This document shows, in pieces, positions 31,492-39,939 of a stretch of 45,099 nucleotides of DNA (the first letter of the stretch is position 1; each line of letters starts with the position of its first letter). A model generated the notes under the pieces. The model made no database searches. It was given only the letters and a program-made list of their open reading frames with translations, and had not been told where the DNA came from. Origin of the DNA: Crocinitomix sp. Its GTDB lineage: Bacteria > Bacteroidota > Bacteroidia > Flavobacteriales_D > Crocinitomicaceae. A program made the position numbers and the translations under genes. The stretch spans positions 1 through 45,099 of the forward strand of contig JAURQI010000059.1 in NCBI GenBank assembly GCA_030836155.1. Direction: 5' to 3'.

Positions 31492-32076
31492 CTATTTATT
31501 CTTATCGAATTGACGGTAGCGTTTCATGGCATAAAATGAAAAGCGATAACTCAATTTTAGAGAGAACCAAACGTATTGAAACTGATCTGAAAATCCTTCA
31601 ACGGAACCCGTTTGTGGATAAACCTGTTGATGCAAAGGACCAATATCAAACTCATAATTGATACGATTGACACCCGCGTAAAACAAGCCAAGCGGTGCAC
31701 TTAAAAATAGTTTATGATCTTGCTCTGGAAACGCCATATAATTGGCTCTCAGTCCAGCCGTAAACCTCAATTTACCCCTTTTAACACCTCCAATTGGAAA
31801 GAACTTTAAATCCATACCAGCACCAGCATATCCAAGCCCCATTCCTAGGCGCACATGTCTGGATAATAACAAATCGTAGTTCACGCCAACCAAACCACTT
31901 TTCCCCGCAAATTCAATACCGATAGAGCTCTTAAATACACCGGCAAACTCCATCTTTTTTTGCACTTCTTTTGGAAGATCTATTACACCTTTAGAATCAT
32001 CTTGAGCCACAGTTACAACGGAAAATAGCATCAAAATTAGGTAGAGTGAAAATTTCATATGTTTTGAGAAAATCAT
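31492..32076 (-). CDS. Outer-membrane beta-barrel-like exported protein
   Basis: 194 residues. The signal peptide is 'KFSLYLILMLFSVVTVAQ'. I keep the first ATG (2 nt after the upstream stop); an ATG six codons later is equally good. The mature part alternates strands and turns ('LRFTAGLRANYMAFPEQDHKLFLSAPLGLFYAGVNRINYEF') and ends in a basic tail 'KRYRQFDKNK' after a last strand 'WFSLKLSYRFSFYA'. It is not visibly a copy of the two convergent barrels. Function unknown; last gene of a three-gene leftward group. Confidence 0.6.
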   Translation of the reverse strand: MIFSKHMKFSLYLILMLFSVVTVAQDDSKGVIDLPKEVQKKMEFAGVFKSSIGIEFAGKSGLVGVNYDLLLSRHVRLGMGLGYAGAGMDLKFFPIGGVKRGKLRFTAGLRANYMAFPEQDHKLFLSAPLGLFYAGVNRINYEFDIGPLHQQVYPQTGSVEGFSDQFQYVWFSLKLSYRFSFYAMKRYRQFDKNK

Positions 32077-32078
32077 TT

Positions 32079-32384
32079 TTAAAGTGGTTCAGATTCTGCT
32101 TGAATCTCAGTGCTCCACGCTTCCGGTTTTGCACCAAACCAAGCTTTTACTTTTGGCCAAACCTGACCAAATAATTCTGTATGCCGATAACGTTCCAAAT
32201 CTTCTGCCGAATCCCAAATACTGTAAGTAAAATATACACCGTTTTCACTTTTGACTTTGAGTAATTTAACACCGCTGCAGCCAGGTTGATGGCCTACACG
32301 ATCTTTAATGGTTGCAAAATATTCTTCAAAGTCAGAGCAATATTCTGGCTTAAATGTCATTTTTACGATGCGTTGAATCAACAT
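32079..32384 (-). CDS. Antibiotic-biosynthesis-monooxygenase (ABM) fold protein
   Basis: 101 residues of the dimeric ferredoxin-like ABM fold: first strand 'IQRIVKMTFKPEYCSDFEEYFATIKDRVGHQPGCSGVKLL', then 'NGVYFTYSIWDSAEDLERYRHTELFGQVWPKVKAWF'. The family includes quinol and haem-degrading monooxygenases and many proteins of unknown activity; no haem ligand is evident, so no substrate is assigned. Cytoplasmic, between the SAM hydrolase gene (8-nt gap) and the barrel gene. Confidence 0.78.
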   Translation of the reverse strand: MLIQRIVKMTFKPEYCSDFEEYFATIKDRVGHQPGCSGVKLLKVKSENGVYFTYSIWDSAEDLERYRHTELFGQVWPKVKAWFGAKPEAWSTEIQAESEPL

Positions 32385-32392
32385 AAGTCATT

Positions 32393-33259
32393 TTATTCTG
32401 ACGGAAACAAAGATTCTATATTATCCTTTGATCCTTTCGGGTGAAACTCCATACGCACAAGGTCGCCCACCGACAAACCTAATAAAGAACCTGCTCCTCC
32501 TCCATTTCCTTTGACGCCTTTATTGATGGCTATTTCTAAGAAGCCAGACTCATTAAACAAGGCTAACTTCTCTGCCGTCGGAACCTCATGATAGTTTTTT
32601 GATATGGTCTCAATAAAGTACTGTGCGCTCTTAAAGTATATCGTGAATGGATTACCATTGCCCACTTCATTAAAAAGCTTCTCGGTAATATTGACGATTA
32701 CATTTCCATATTTATCAATGTGAATCACTGCACCCTTAATCAAGTTATTCTCTAACGTTGGTTGCGCCGTAAATACTTTTTTAACGGATTCAATTGGCTC
32801 TCCTAAATCTGCCATTTTTCCGCCATCTACTAGACGTTTGATGGTCGGTACATAAATATAACGGGTCGGAAAACGAAGAGCAAATTTCGCACTAAAATCA
32901 TCCAAACGGATAATCTCTTCAGCATTTCGATAATTTTTGATCAAAGAAAATATACCATTATCACAACCAACAAAATAATGTCCATTCAGTTTCATTACAG
33001 CTGGATAAAGGTTGGATTCTGGACTTCCAATGCTGATCTTAGGCAAAGCATCCACTCCGAGGAAATGAATTGTACCTTCCGGAAAATCACTTAAAACGTT
33101 ATTAATATAGAATGCAGCTTGCGCGATATTAAAGGGTTGGATCTCATGCGAGATGTCCACTAAGCTTATTTCTGGACATGCACTTAACAACTGGCCTTTG
33201 AGGGAAGCCACATAATAATCGCTCAATCCAAGATCCGTTGTTAATGTAACAATTTGCAT
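32393..33259 (-). CDS. SAM hydrolase / SAM-dependent chlorinase-fluorinase family protein (DUF62)
   Basis: 288 residues of the S-adenosyl-L-methionine hydroxide adenosyltransferase family, which splits SAM to adenosine and methionine using water. Motifs: 'VTLTTDLGLSDYYVASLKG' at the N-terminus, 'DISHEIQPFNIAQAAFYI', 'HYFVGCDNGIFSL', 'HIDKYGNVIVNIT' and C-terminal 'NGGGAGSLLGLSVGD'. Halogenase activity is rare in the family and not suggested here. A GTG 39 nt upstream keeps the frame open, but the family N-terminus begins at the chosen ATG. Divergent from phoH. Confidence 0.85.
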   Translation of the reverse strand: MQIVTLTTDLGLSDYYVASLKGQLLSACPEISLVDISHEIQPFNIAQAAFYINNVLSDFPEGTIHFLGVDALPKISIGSPESNLYPAVMKLNGHYFVGCDNGIFSLIKNYRNAEEIIRLDDFSAKFALRFPTRYIYVPTIKRLVDGGKMADLGEPIESVKKVFTAQPTLENNLIKGAVIHIDKYGNVIVNITEKLFNEVGNGNPFTIYFKSAQYFIETISKNYHEVPTAEKLALFNESGFLEIAINKGVKGNGGGAGSLLGLSVGDLVRMEFHPKGSKDNIESLFPSE

Positions 33260-33327
33260 ACATCCATTTTTCTCAAATAAACAGATGTTTTCCAACACCC
33301 TGTCACTGAGAAATTTTTAATTTTACC

Positions 33328-33335
33328 CAAAATTA
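33328..33335 (-). promoter_or_regulatory. -7 promoter box TAATTTTG for the SAM hydrolase gene
   Basis: Exact TAnnTTTG match on the minus strand in the divergent region with phoH, 68 nt before the chosen ATG or 29 nt before the alternative GTG. Confidence 0.45.
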
Positions 33336-33386
33336 GTTTTTAATTTAAGTATATGAAGGACGTCCTTTATATTTAATTAACATATT

Positions 33387-34322
33387 TTGCAGGAAAAAAC
33401 AATTGAGATTAAAGGAATTTCGGCAGTTGACCTTTACGGAGTCAACGATAAAAAGCTCGATAAAATCCGCAGCTACTACCCAAAATTGAAGATCGTTGCG
33501 CGTGGAAGCCAGATCAAATTGATCGGCGAGCCCGAAGTAATTGAACAATTTGAAAAGAAGCTAACCTTATTGATTTCTCACATTAACAATTATGGTTCTC
33601 TAACTGAGAACAATATAGAGACGTTGATGTTAAAAGAAACGGAAGAAATTCCATTCAAAGAATTTGGAGAAACCATCGTTCACGGAAATGGTGGACATCT
33701 CATCAAAGCGCGCACAGCCAACCAACGCAAACTAGTTAAAGCAGCTACTGAAAATGACATGGTATTTGCTGTTGGGCCTGCTGGAACTGGTAAGACCTAT
33801 ACATCAGTCGCTCTTGCTGTACGTGCATTAAAAAACAAAGAGGTAAAGCGAATTGTATTAACTAGACCTGCTGTTGAAGCTGGAGAAAACTTAGGTTTTT
33901 TGCCCGGTGACATGAAAGAAAAACTTGACCCATATATTCAACCTTTATATGACGGCCTCAGAGATATGATTCCTGCTGAAAAACTAATAGAATATATTGA
34001 AACGGGCATCATCGAAATCGCGCCATTGGCTTTTATGCGCGGGAGAACATTGGATAAAGCCTTTGTAATTTTGGATGAAGCTCAAAACACGACCATCAAT
34101 CAAATGAAAATGTTTTTAACCCGTATGGGTAGAAACGCTAAATTCATAATTACAGGAGACCATACTCAGGTTGACCTTCCGAAAAATCAAAAATCAGGTT
34201 TGATTGAAGCTGTTGACCGATTAAGAGATATTGAAGGCATTGAAGTGGTTGAATTAACGGCTAACGACGTTATTCGACATCAACTTGTCAAACAAATTAT
34301 AAACGCATTTAAAGACGATTAA
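33387..34322 (+). CDS. phoH: PhoH-family ATPase
   Basis: 311 residues with a P-loop NTPase domain: Walker A '[17 protein letters not shown]' (about 129-145), Walker B '[23 protein letters not shown]', sensor '[13 protein letters not shown]'. The N-terminal 60 residues look like the small KH-like module of PhoH-like proteins ('[23 protein letters not shown]'). Family members are RNA-linked ATPases of unclear role. No ATG is available: an in-frame TAA precedes, so translation must start at TTG (33387) or at a rarer codon such as ATT at 33402, which has AGGA 7 nt before it. TTG is chosen. Confidence 0.88.
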   Translation: MQEKTIEIKGISAVDLYGVNDKKLDKIRSYYPKLKIVARGSQIKLIGEPEVIEQFEKKLTLLISHINNYGSLTENNIETLMLKETEEIPFKEFGETIVHGNGGHLIKARTANQRKLVKAATENDMVFAVGPAGTGKTYTSVALAVRALKNKEVKRIVLTRPAVEAGENLGFLPGDMKEKLDPYIQPLYDGLRDMIPAEKLIEYIETGIIEIAPLAFMRGRTLDKAFVILDEAQNTTINQMKMFLTRMGRNAKFIITGDHTQVDLPKNQKSGLIEAVDRLRDIEGIEVVELTANDVIRHQLVKQIINAFKDD

Positions 34323-34332
34323 TAACTATTCT

Positions 34333-35283
34333 ATGAACGCTATAAAAGAATCTCATTTTCAGTTTCCAGGACAAACGGCTGTCTATAATGGAAAAGTAAG
34401 GGATGTTTACACGATAAAAGACGATCATTTGATCATCGTAGCATCCGATCGCATCTCAGCATTTGATCACATCCTACCACGCCCCATTCCTTTTAAAGGA
34501 CAGGTTTTAAATCAGCTTGCTGCTCAATTTTTGAAAGCAACTGAAGATATCGTTCAGAACTGGCTAATTGACACACCTGACCCGAGTGTTGCAGTTGGTC
34601 ATAAATGTGAACCATTCAAGGTAGAAATGGTCATTCGAGGTTATTTAGCAGGACATGCTGCTCGAGAGTATAAAAAAGGTGAGCGGATCTTATGCGGTGT
34701 TGCACTGCCAGAAGGTTTAAAAGAGAATGATCGCCTACCTAGCCCAATAATTACGCCAGCTACCAAAGCAGAAGAAGGGCATGATGAGGACATTTCTCGC
34801 GAAGAAATTATAGCACAGGGTATTGTTTCAGAAGCAGATTATCTTTTACTCGAAAAGTACACACGTGAGCTCTTTCAACGCGGAACTGAAATTGCAGCTG
34901 AAAGAGGATTAATTCTGGTTGATAGCAAATATGAGTTTGGTAAAAAGAATGGTGAAATATATCTCATCGATGAAATTCATACACCCGACTCTTCTCGTTA
35001 TTTTTATGCGGAAGGTTATGACGACCGTCAGGCCAATGATGAAAAACAAAAGCAACTTTCCAAAGAATTTGTGAGGGAATGGTTAATTGAAAATGGATTT
35101 CAAGGACTGGAAGGACAGACTATACCAGAAATGCCAGATGCTTTTGTAGAATCGGTTAGTGAGCGTTATATTGAGCTGTATCAACACATCACGGGCAAAC
35201 AATTTTTAAAAGCTGACATTTCAAATATTGAAGAACGCATTGAAAAAAATGTTACTCATTTTCTAGAGCAAATCAATGGATGA
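34333..35283 (+). CDS. purC: Phosphoribosylaminoimidazole-succinocarboxamide synthase
   Basis: 316 residues, the longer SAICAR synthase form common in Bacteroidota. It joins CAIR and aspartate with ATP in step 8 of purine synthesis. Motifs: '[28 protein letters not shown]' (ATP grip), '[20 protein letters not shown]', '[20 protein letters not shown]', '[11 protein letters not shown]' and '[14 protein letters not shown]'. It lies 10 nt after phoH and overlaps the TPR gene by 4 nt (ATGA), so the three probably form one operon. Confidence 0.95.
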   Translation: MNAIKESHFQFPGQTAVYNGKVRDVYTIKDDHLIIVASDRISAFDHILPRPIPFKGQVLNQLAAQFLKATEDIVQNWLIDTPDPSVAVGHKCEPFKVEMVIRGYLAGHAAREYKKGERILCGVALPEGLKENDRLPSPIITPATKAEEGHDEDISREEIIAQGIVSEADYLLLEKYTRELFQRGTEIAAERGLILVDSKYEFGKKNGEIYLIDEIHTPDSSRYFYAEGYDDRQANDEKQKQLSKEFVREWLIENGFQGLEGQTIPEMPDAFVESVSERYIELYQHITGKQFLKADISNIEERIEKNVTHFLEQING

Positions 35284-36563
35284 AAAAGTTCAGTCAAACG
35301 ATAATTCTGTTATGCTGCCTTCTTGCTTCATTTGACCAAAGTTTTGCTCAAACTGATATAGCGGAAAAAAGAGCCTTAAAGGCTGCTAAAAAAGCAGAAA
35401 AATCTTTTGTTAAAGGGAATTTTATCAAGAGTATTCTATTCTACTCAGATGCCCTTGAACTTGCCCCAAACGTGGGTTATTTATACCATGATCGTGGAAT
35501 GGCATATAAAGCCAATGAGCAACCTTATAAAGCTATTGCCGATTTTACTCAAGTCATTCAAAGTATGCCTAATGACGATGAAAGCCTGTGGCAAAGGGGG
35601 AAATTGTATCTGAGTATTAATCAACATGATCGCGCGCGAAAAGATTTTGAATCTTATCTTCTTTCACATCCTGACAAAGCTCAAGCTTACGCTTTTATAG
35701 CAGAAGCATATGAAGGAAAACGCAACTATTCGAGCGGATTAAAAGTTATTCAAAAGGCCTTAGAACTCGAGCCAAGGAGCAGTGATTATCATTTGCACTA
35801 TGCAAAATTATTACTGGACACAGATCAGGATGAAATGGCGAAAACGATTCTATTTAGTCAAACAGCTATTGATACTTCATCGGCCTATTATCAACTTATT
35901 CATGGTTATTTTCTACTGGAAACAAATGATCCTGAAAATGCAATAATCCAAGTCGAAAAATCCTTGCAAAGGCTCAAAGATCAAGAACAACGGGCTTTTG
36001 CATCGTACCTATTAGCCAATGCAAATCAGCTCATTCAGAATAATGAAATGGCTGAGAATCATTTCTCTCAAGCCATCGATTTGGATCGTGAAGCGCTATA
36101 TTATTTTACTCGCGGCTGCTTTTATGCAGAAAACGCTGATACCGCAAAAGCCTTGCTTGATTTTAACAGGGCCATCAACCTCGACAAAAGCTATACAGGA
36201 GCCTATAATAATAGAACCTTTTATATCTGGTTTCCACAAAAGAAATATGAACAAGCGTTGGCGGATATGACCCGAATTATTGAAATTGACAGTATGAATG
36301 CGTATGCCTATAATAATCGTGCTTATGCATACCGAGGCTTAAATCAGTATGAGCGTGCCTTTCTGGATGCTTTTCATTCAATGGAATTGGTACCTAGGAA
36401 TCCTTATGTCTATAAAAACATTGCGCTTTTTTATGACGATTTTGATGATAAAGAGGGAGCTAAAGAAAATATACTCAAAGCACTTCAATTGAACTTCCCT
36501 GTGGAAACTGACCCCGAATTTGAGGCTTTACTCAAATCGTATGGTTTGGAAGGAGCTTATTGA
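35280..36563 (+). CDS. Exported tetratricopeptide-repeat protein
   Basis: 427 residues: signal peptide ('[23 protein letters not shown]'), then a short Lys/Ala-rich helix and about ten TPR motifs spanning 35-420 ('[33 protein letters not shown]', '[31 protein letters not shown]', '[32 protein letters not shown]'). TPR solenoids are protein-protein scaffolds; a periplasmic location is expected. No catalytic domain. It is coupled to purC by ATGA overlap, though a purine role is unlikely. It ends 7 nt inside the convergent gene. Confidence 0.82.
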   Translation: MKKFSQTIILLCCLLASFDQSFAQTDIAEKRALKAAKKAEKSFVKGNFIKSILFYSDALELAPNVGYLYHDRGMAYKANEQPYKAIADFTQVIQSMPNDDESLWQRGKLYLSINQHDRARKDFESYLLSHPDKAQAYAFIAEAYEGKRNYSSGLKVIQKALELEPRSSDYHLHYAKLLLDTDQDEMAKTILFSQTAIDTSSAYYQLIHGYFLLETNDPENAIIQVEKSLQRLKDQEQRAFASYLLANANQLIQNNEMAENHFSQAIDLDREALYYFTRGCFYAENADTAKALLDFNRAINLDKSYTGAYNNRTFYIWFPQKKYEQALADMTRIIEIDSMNAYAYNNRAYAYRGLNQYERAFLDAFHSMELVPRNPYVYKNIALFYDDFDDKEGAKENILKALQLNFPVETDPEFEALLKSYGLEGAY

Positions 36564-37084
36564 AGCGTTACTTTTCTAACTACCAATCCCTCTGATAAGA
36601 AGATATGCACAAAGTACAACCCTGGTGCTTGACCGCTTAAATCAACTGAATTGCGGATATCGGCTGAAATCACTTCTTGTCCTGACGATGAGTAAACTGC
36701 CGATTTTACAGGCTCATCTGATTGAATAAAAACGATTGAACGGGTAGGGTTTGGATAAACTGAAATATCAGTATTTTGACCTTCAGCAATTGTAGAAAAA
36801 TTCTGGACACCTACTTCTATTTCCATCGTAGCTACACCACAATATTGATCGGTTACCGTAACGGTATAAATTCCAGACTCTACATCTATCAAATCTTCAT
36901 CTGAAGAAATAAATCCATCGGGACCTGTCCATGAATAAGTATAAGGTCCAACTCCGCCAGTCACACTCAAGTCAACAGCTCCATTCGCTTCTCCTGGATC
37001 AGCATCAGTTATTGAAGCCTCTAAATCTGCTGCAAACGTCCAAACGCCGCAAAATAAAATTATGAGTAAAAATATCTTCTTCAT
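36557..37084 (-). CDS. Small T9SS-secreted protein with one SprB-like repeat and type A sorting domain
   Basis: 175 residues. After a signal peptide ('KKIFLLIILFCGVWTFAA') comes one SprB-type repeat (about 20-92: 'ITDADPGEANGAVDLSVTGGVGPYTYSWTGPDGF...YTVTVTDQYC'). Then a type A C-terminal sorting domain (about 104-175: 'DISVYPNPTRSIVFIQSDEPVKSAVYSSSGQEV...[26 protein letters not shown]'). Such proteins are exported through the type IX system and attached to the surface or released. With one repeat only it is unusually short for a cargo. It follows two exported-protein genes on the same strand. Confidence 0.88.
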   Translation of the reverse strand: MKKIFLLIILFCGVWTFAADLEASITDADPGEANGAVDLSVTGGVGPYTYSWTGPDGFISSDEDLIDVESGIYTVTVTDQYCGVATMEIEVGVQNFSTIAEGQNTDISVYPNPTRSIVFIQSDEPVKSAVYSSSGQEVISADIRNSVDLSGQAPGLYFVHIFLSEGLVVRKVTLQ

Positions 37085-37106
37085 AGCTTCTTATATTATC
37101 AGTTCT

Positions 37107-37928
37107 TTATATCGTGCTGCCCGATTTTTTCAACAATTCAGTTATCGATTGCTCAGGTATTATAAAATTATTTTTGATGTAGTAGTTTTTCCCGTTATCG
37201 CGATCTATTACTACTGTATAATCTTTCAGTTCAAAATTATTTTTTCCTTGCTGTATGATTTCAACACCATCCAGCGATACGACTATTTTTTCTCCTGTTT
37301 CGGTTAATAATATAGGTTTATTACCCTCCTTAACTAATGTGAAATGCGCTTTCCATTCTCTTTTGTAGATTTTACTTTTTTTCCATTCACCGTCAGCATA
37401 TTTCCAAATGCGAAAACTTCCCTTATTACTCATCACCATCCAAACCTCATCCCCAATCAAAGCCAAATCGAAATAGAAGTGATTAAATATGTCTGTTTTC
37501 TCTTTTAAGCTCAGATAAGGCTGATTAAAAATGTATTGCGGTTGGTTCACACAAGCCTGTATAAGCTCTCCAATAACCATTGTGCTGTTCCATTCTTGCA
37601 AATCAAATAACCCTATCTTTTTAATCGCTTCATAACGATCATTCATGACGTGATCCATAAAATTCACGGCAACAATAGAATCATCTTTTAGGTCCCAAGC
37701 CAATGGATTAAAATGAGCGGTTAAGTTTCTACCGACGGGTAGAACATAACGTTTACCTTCCTTAATTGGGCTCGTTGTTGCCCCCCGATAATAAGTGGCC
37801 AGCTGATTATTATCATTGATGGTGACGTAGTGATAGGTCCCATTTTCAATAATAATTTTCCTTTCCGGTGCTTGCCCAAAGGTAAACCCGATACAGAATA
37901 AAAGGCTATTTAAAATCCAAAAGCGCAT
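37107..37928 (-). CDS. Exported protein of unknown function, translationally coupled to a transglutaminase-like gene
   Basis: 273 residues with a signal peptide ('RFWILNSLLFCIGFTFGQ'). No recognised domain. The mature protein is rich in short beta strands and aromatic residues ('HFYFDLALIGDEVWMVMSNKGSFRIWKYADGEWKKSKI') reminiscent of a propeller or beta-sandwich, but no repeat is clear. Its ATG overlaps the upstream stop as TAATG, so it is probably made with, and may act with, the Cys-His-Asp protein before it. It has no sorting domain. Confidence 0.6.
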   Translation of the reverse strand: MRFWILNSLLFCIGFTFGQAPERKIIIENGTYHYVTINDNNQLATYYRGATTSPIKEGKRYVLPVGRNLTAHFNPLAWDLKDDSIVAVNFMDHVMNDRYEAIKKIGLFDLQEWNSTMVIGELIQACVNQPQYIFNQPYLSLKEKTDIFNHFYFDLALIGDEVWMVMSNKGSFRIWKYADGEWKKSKIYKREWKAHFTLVKEGNKPILLTETGEKIVVSLDGVEIIQQGKNNFELKDYTVVIDRDNGKNYYIKNNFIIPEQSITELLKKSGSTI

Positions 37929-39187
37929 TAAAATGTTGTGATCGATTGCGATAATTCTGTTGCATCCATGTCATTTGTAAAGCGAGCATAAGTAACACCT
38001 CCCGAGGTATACCTAAATCCCCAGCCATCAAATGCTTCGTAAGGAATATCTTCAAGACTTTCAAATGTTACGCCGTAACAAGCATCATAATAAACTCCGT
38101 CAATGAGTGCTATTTGATGGTTGTTAAAATAAGAACTCGGATTATCTGAACATTGTCCAGGTATTCCCGTTTGATCTGTAACATCTGCCGTAATAAAATT
38201 GTAATCCGTGTAAGGGTAAGGCAATAATGATGTGTATGAATTTTCATACGGATATGCTTCACATCCAGAACCTGTTGGTGTGCCAAAATCCCAATCTTTT
38301 ACCAAAAAACGGTTGACAGAATAGCCCCCACATGTTGTCGAATAAACTGGTGTGATGTATACATAATTGTTTGTTCGAACGACACCTTGAATCTTAATCG
38401 TTGCTAAGAAAAGCTGCGCAAATGTATAGCACTGTGCATTTCTATTCTCCAATAAGCCTCCTAAATTGGTAAAATAGGTGTTCTTTGGACTGTAATAATG
38501 TAAGCTGTCGTCTTTGTAATTTAAGACAACCTGATCCGTATACTCGTCCCAAACTGCCGCAATGATTTCTTCATCGGTTGACCATCCATCTGCATTTCTG
38601 CAGCTGATATCATAAACAGAATGATACCATTTGAAGTGCCCTGCTTCACTTTGCGGATTATCACGCGTCACATACATGCTATTGCGAGTCGAATCTGCAT
38701 TTCGCCAATCCTCTCCGTCATTAAATGATACATCCCAACCAATTGTAAAAGGTTTATAAAAATCAGATTCCCCTGCTGTAAATTCGGTTGAAGCGTAAGT
38801 TGAAGGGTAATAAAAACTATATTCCCCTGGCGCTTCTTCTTCAACGGCGACCGTGCGTGGTTCAAAATCAAATCCGTCAGGACCAATTCCTCTTACCATA
38901 ATGGAGTCTGGTGCATTCTCGCAGGTAAACTTAAAATGTGCGTTTACTCTTGCTGTACTTCCACTGACGTATGCAACTGGAACTTGATTTTCAGCTCCAC
39001 TTATCCAATGAGGTGTTCCATAAAATGTTCCACCTTCGTCTCGACGTATTGGTAGATTTCCGCCAGTAAAAGTGGCTTGCTCTACACTCACACTTGAATA
39101 AGAAAAGTCTTGTGCATAAACGTAACTTACAGCAATCGTCGCTATTAGCGAAAGACCAATTTTTTTGATATTATCCGTTAACTTCAT
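37928..39187 (-). CDS. Exported protein with a transglutaminase-like Cys-His-Asp pattern
   Basis: 419 residues with signal peptide ('IGLSLIATIAVSYVYAQ'). The N-terminal 180 residues are a beta-rich region of unknown type. The C-terminal half has the layout of a papain/transglutaminase-like fold: Cys253 in 'ENRNAQCYTFAQLFLATIKIQGV' (family G-x-C-x-x-x-A-x-L-x-x-x-x-x-x-x-x-G-I), His357 in 'SYFNNHQIALIDGVYYDACYG' and Asp368 in the same segment. This could make it a protease, peptidase or amide-crosslinking enzyme, or an inactive binder. The assignment is by pattern only. There is no T9SS sorting domain. It is coupled to the next gene by TAATG. Confidence 0.6.
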   Translation of the reverse strand: MKLTDNIKKIGLSLIATIAVSYVYAQDFSYSSVSVEQATFTGGNLPIRRDEGGTFYGTPHWISGAENQVPVAYVSGSTARVNAHFKFTCENAPDSIMVRGIGPDGFDFEPRTVAVEEEAPGEYSFYYPSTYASTEFTAGESDFYKPFTIGWDVSFNDGEDWRNADSTRNSMYVTRDNPQSEAGHFKWYHSVYDISCRNADGWSTDEEIIAAVWDEYTDQVVLNYKDDSLHYYSPKNTYFTNLGGLLENRNAQCYTFAQLFLATIKIQGVVRTNNYVYITPVYSTTCGGYSVNRFLVKDWDFGTPTGSGCEAYPYENSYTSLLPYPYTDYNFITADVTDQTGIPGQCSDNPSSYFNNHQIALIDGVYYDACYGVTFESLEDIPYEAFDGWGFRYTSGGVTYARFTNDMDATELSQSITTF

Positions 39188-39208
39188 GTTTCTAGCAGAT
39201 TATTTGGT

Positions 39209-39229
39209 GTAATCGATTCTTCCGATTAC
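39209..39229. other. Inverted repeat upstream of the transglutaminase-like gene
   Basis: GTAATCG / CGATTAC, perfect 7-bp arms with a 7-nt spacer, ending 22 nt before the ATG. It could be an operator or a leader hairpin. No TAnnTTTG box is visible near this gene. Confidence 0.35.
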
Positions 39230-39309
39230 GAAATCTATTAATCTACATCTTATAAAGTTAACGAATTTTCACCAATAAAAAATAAAGGATAAAAATTTTA
39301 TAAAACGAA

Positions 39310-39804
39310 TTAAAATGCCTTTTCTCCTATGATGTTGCCATGCGGGTTATAACTACACACCCATATTTCTCCACCGTGTCTACATTTTTGATAAGCGCCA
39401 CCAACATGGGTGGTTTCACTCCAAATGATTTGTGTATAATGCCCATATCGATTTCCATTTCGCGCACGATAGACTGGAGTCCTATGATTAAAATATCGTT
39501 TCTCGTCGGCCCAATTATCAACAACGGCGGTTTCTGATGCTTTGCCGCTTGTCCAGAAAATATTTTCACCATAAGGCCCCGTGCTGTGGTACATATCGCA
39601 CTTTTTACTGAGTTTATTCGCCCATTCTTGTGCATAATCAGCCAAATCATCCGACCATTCGAGTGGAGCTACGCCAACTTGATCACGATAATAGTTATGC
39701 CGATCGAGCATCGCCTTTTCATCTATCGGCACGCGCTTAACTTCCTTCACATTAACGGCACTTAACAACAGTCCAAACAACAGTATTACAATTAGATAAC
39801 GCAT
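39310..39804 (-). CDS. Exported CAP-domain (SCP/PR-1) protein
   Basis: 164 residues with a signal peptide ('RYLIVILLFGLLLSAVNV') and one full CAP domain: 'LDRHNYYRDQVGVAPLEWSDDLADYAQEWAN' with the conserved His, 'GENIFWTSG', 'YGHYTQIIWSETTHVGGAYQKC' (second His and Glu) and 'WVCSYNPHGNIIGE'. The four classical cavity residues (two His, two Glu) all seem present. This form resembles eukaryotic PR-1 proteins more than the shorter bacterial YkwD type. Family members bind lipids or act extracellularly; role here unknown. Confidence 0.88.
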   Translation of the reverse strand: MRYLIVILLFGLLLSAVNVKEVKRVPIDEKAMLDRHNYYRDQVGVAPLEWSDDLADYAQEWANKLSKKCDMYHSTGPYGENIFWTSGKASETAVVDNWADEKRYFNHRTPVYRARNGNRYGHYTQIIWSETTHVGGAYQKCRHGGEIWVCSYNPHGNIIGEKAF

Positions 39805-39909
39805 AAAATATCGGTTCTTTTCTTTAAAACGAAAATCACCTAAAAGGTTTCAGTGAAAGAATAAATTTAATTTATTTCTCATCAATTTCTCAATTGAAAA
39901 GCGAATAAC

Positions 39910-39917
39910 TACATTTG
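39910..39917 (+). promoter_or_regulatory. -7 promoter box TACATTTG for pheT
   Basis: Exact TAnnTTTG match 22 nt before the pheT ATG. Confidence 0.55.
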
Positions 39918-39939
39918 TGACGAATTCGATTTTTTAAGC

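Noticed and set aside
32393-33259. Fluorinase or chlorinase in a natural-product cluster
   Set aside because: The protein has the general DUF62 motifs, and there are no biosynthetic neighbours. SAM hydrolase-type activity is the default for the family.
32079-33259. Monooxygenase-fold plus SAM-hydrolase genes as an antibiotic biosynthesis cluster
   Set aside because: Both are common single-gene housekeeping-type families in Bacteroidota, and no synthase, carrier or tailoring gene is nearby.
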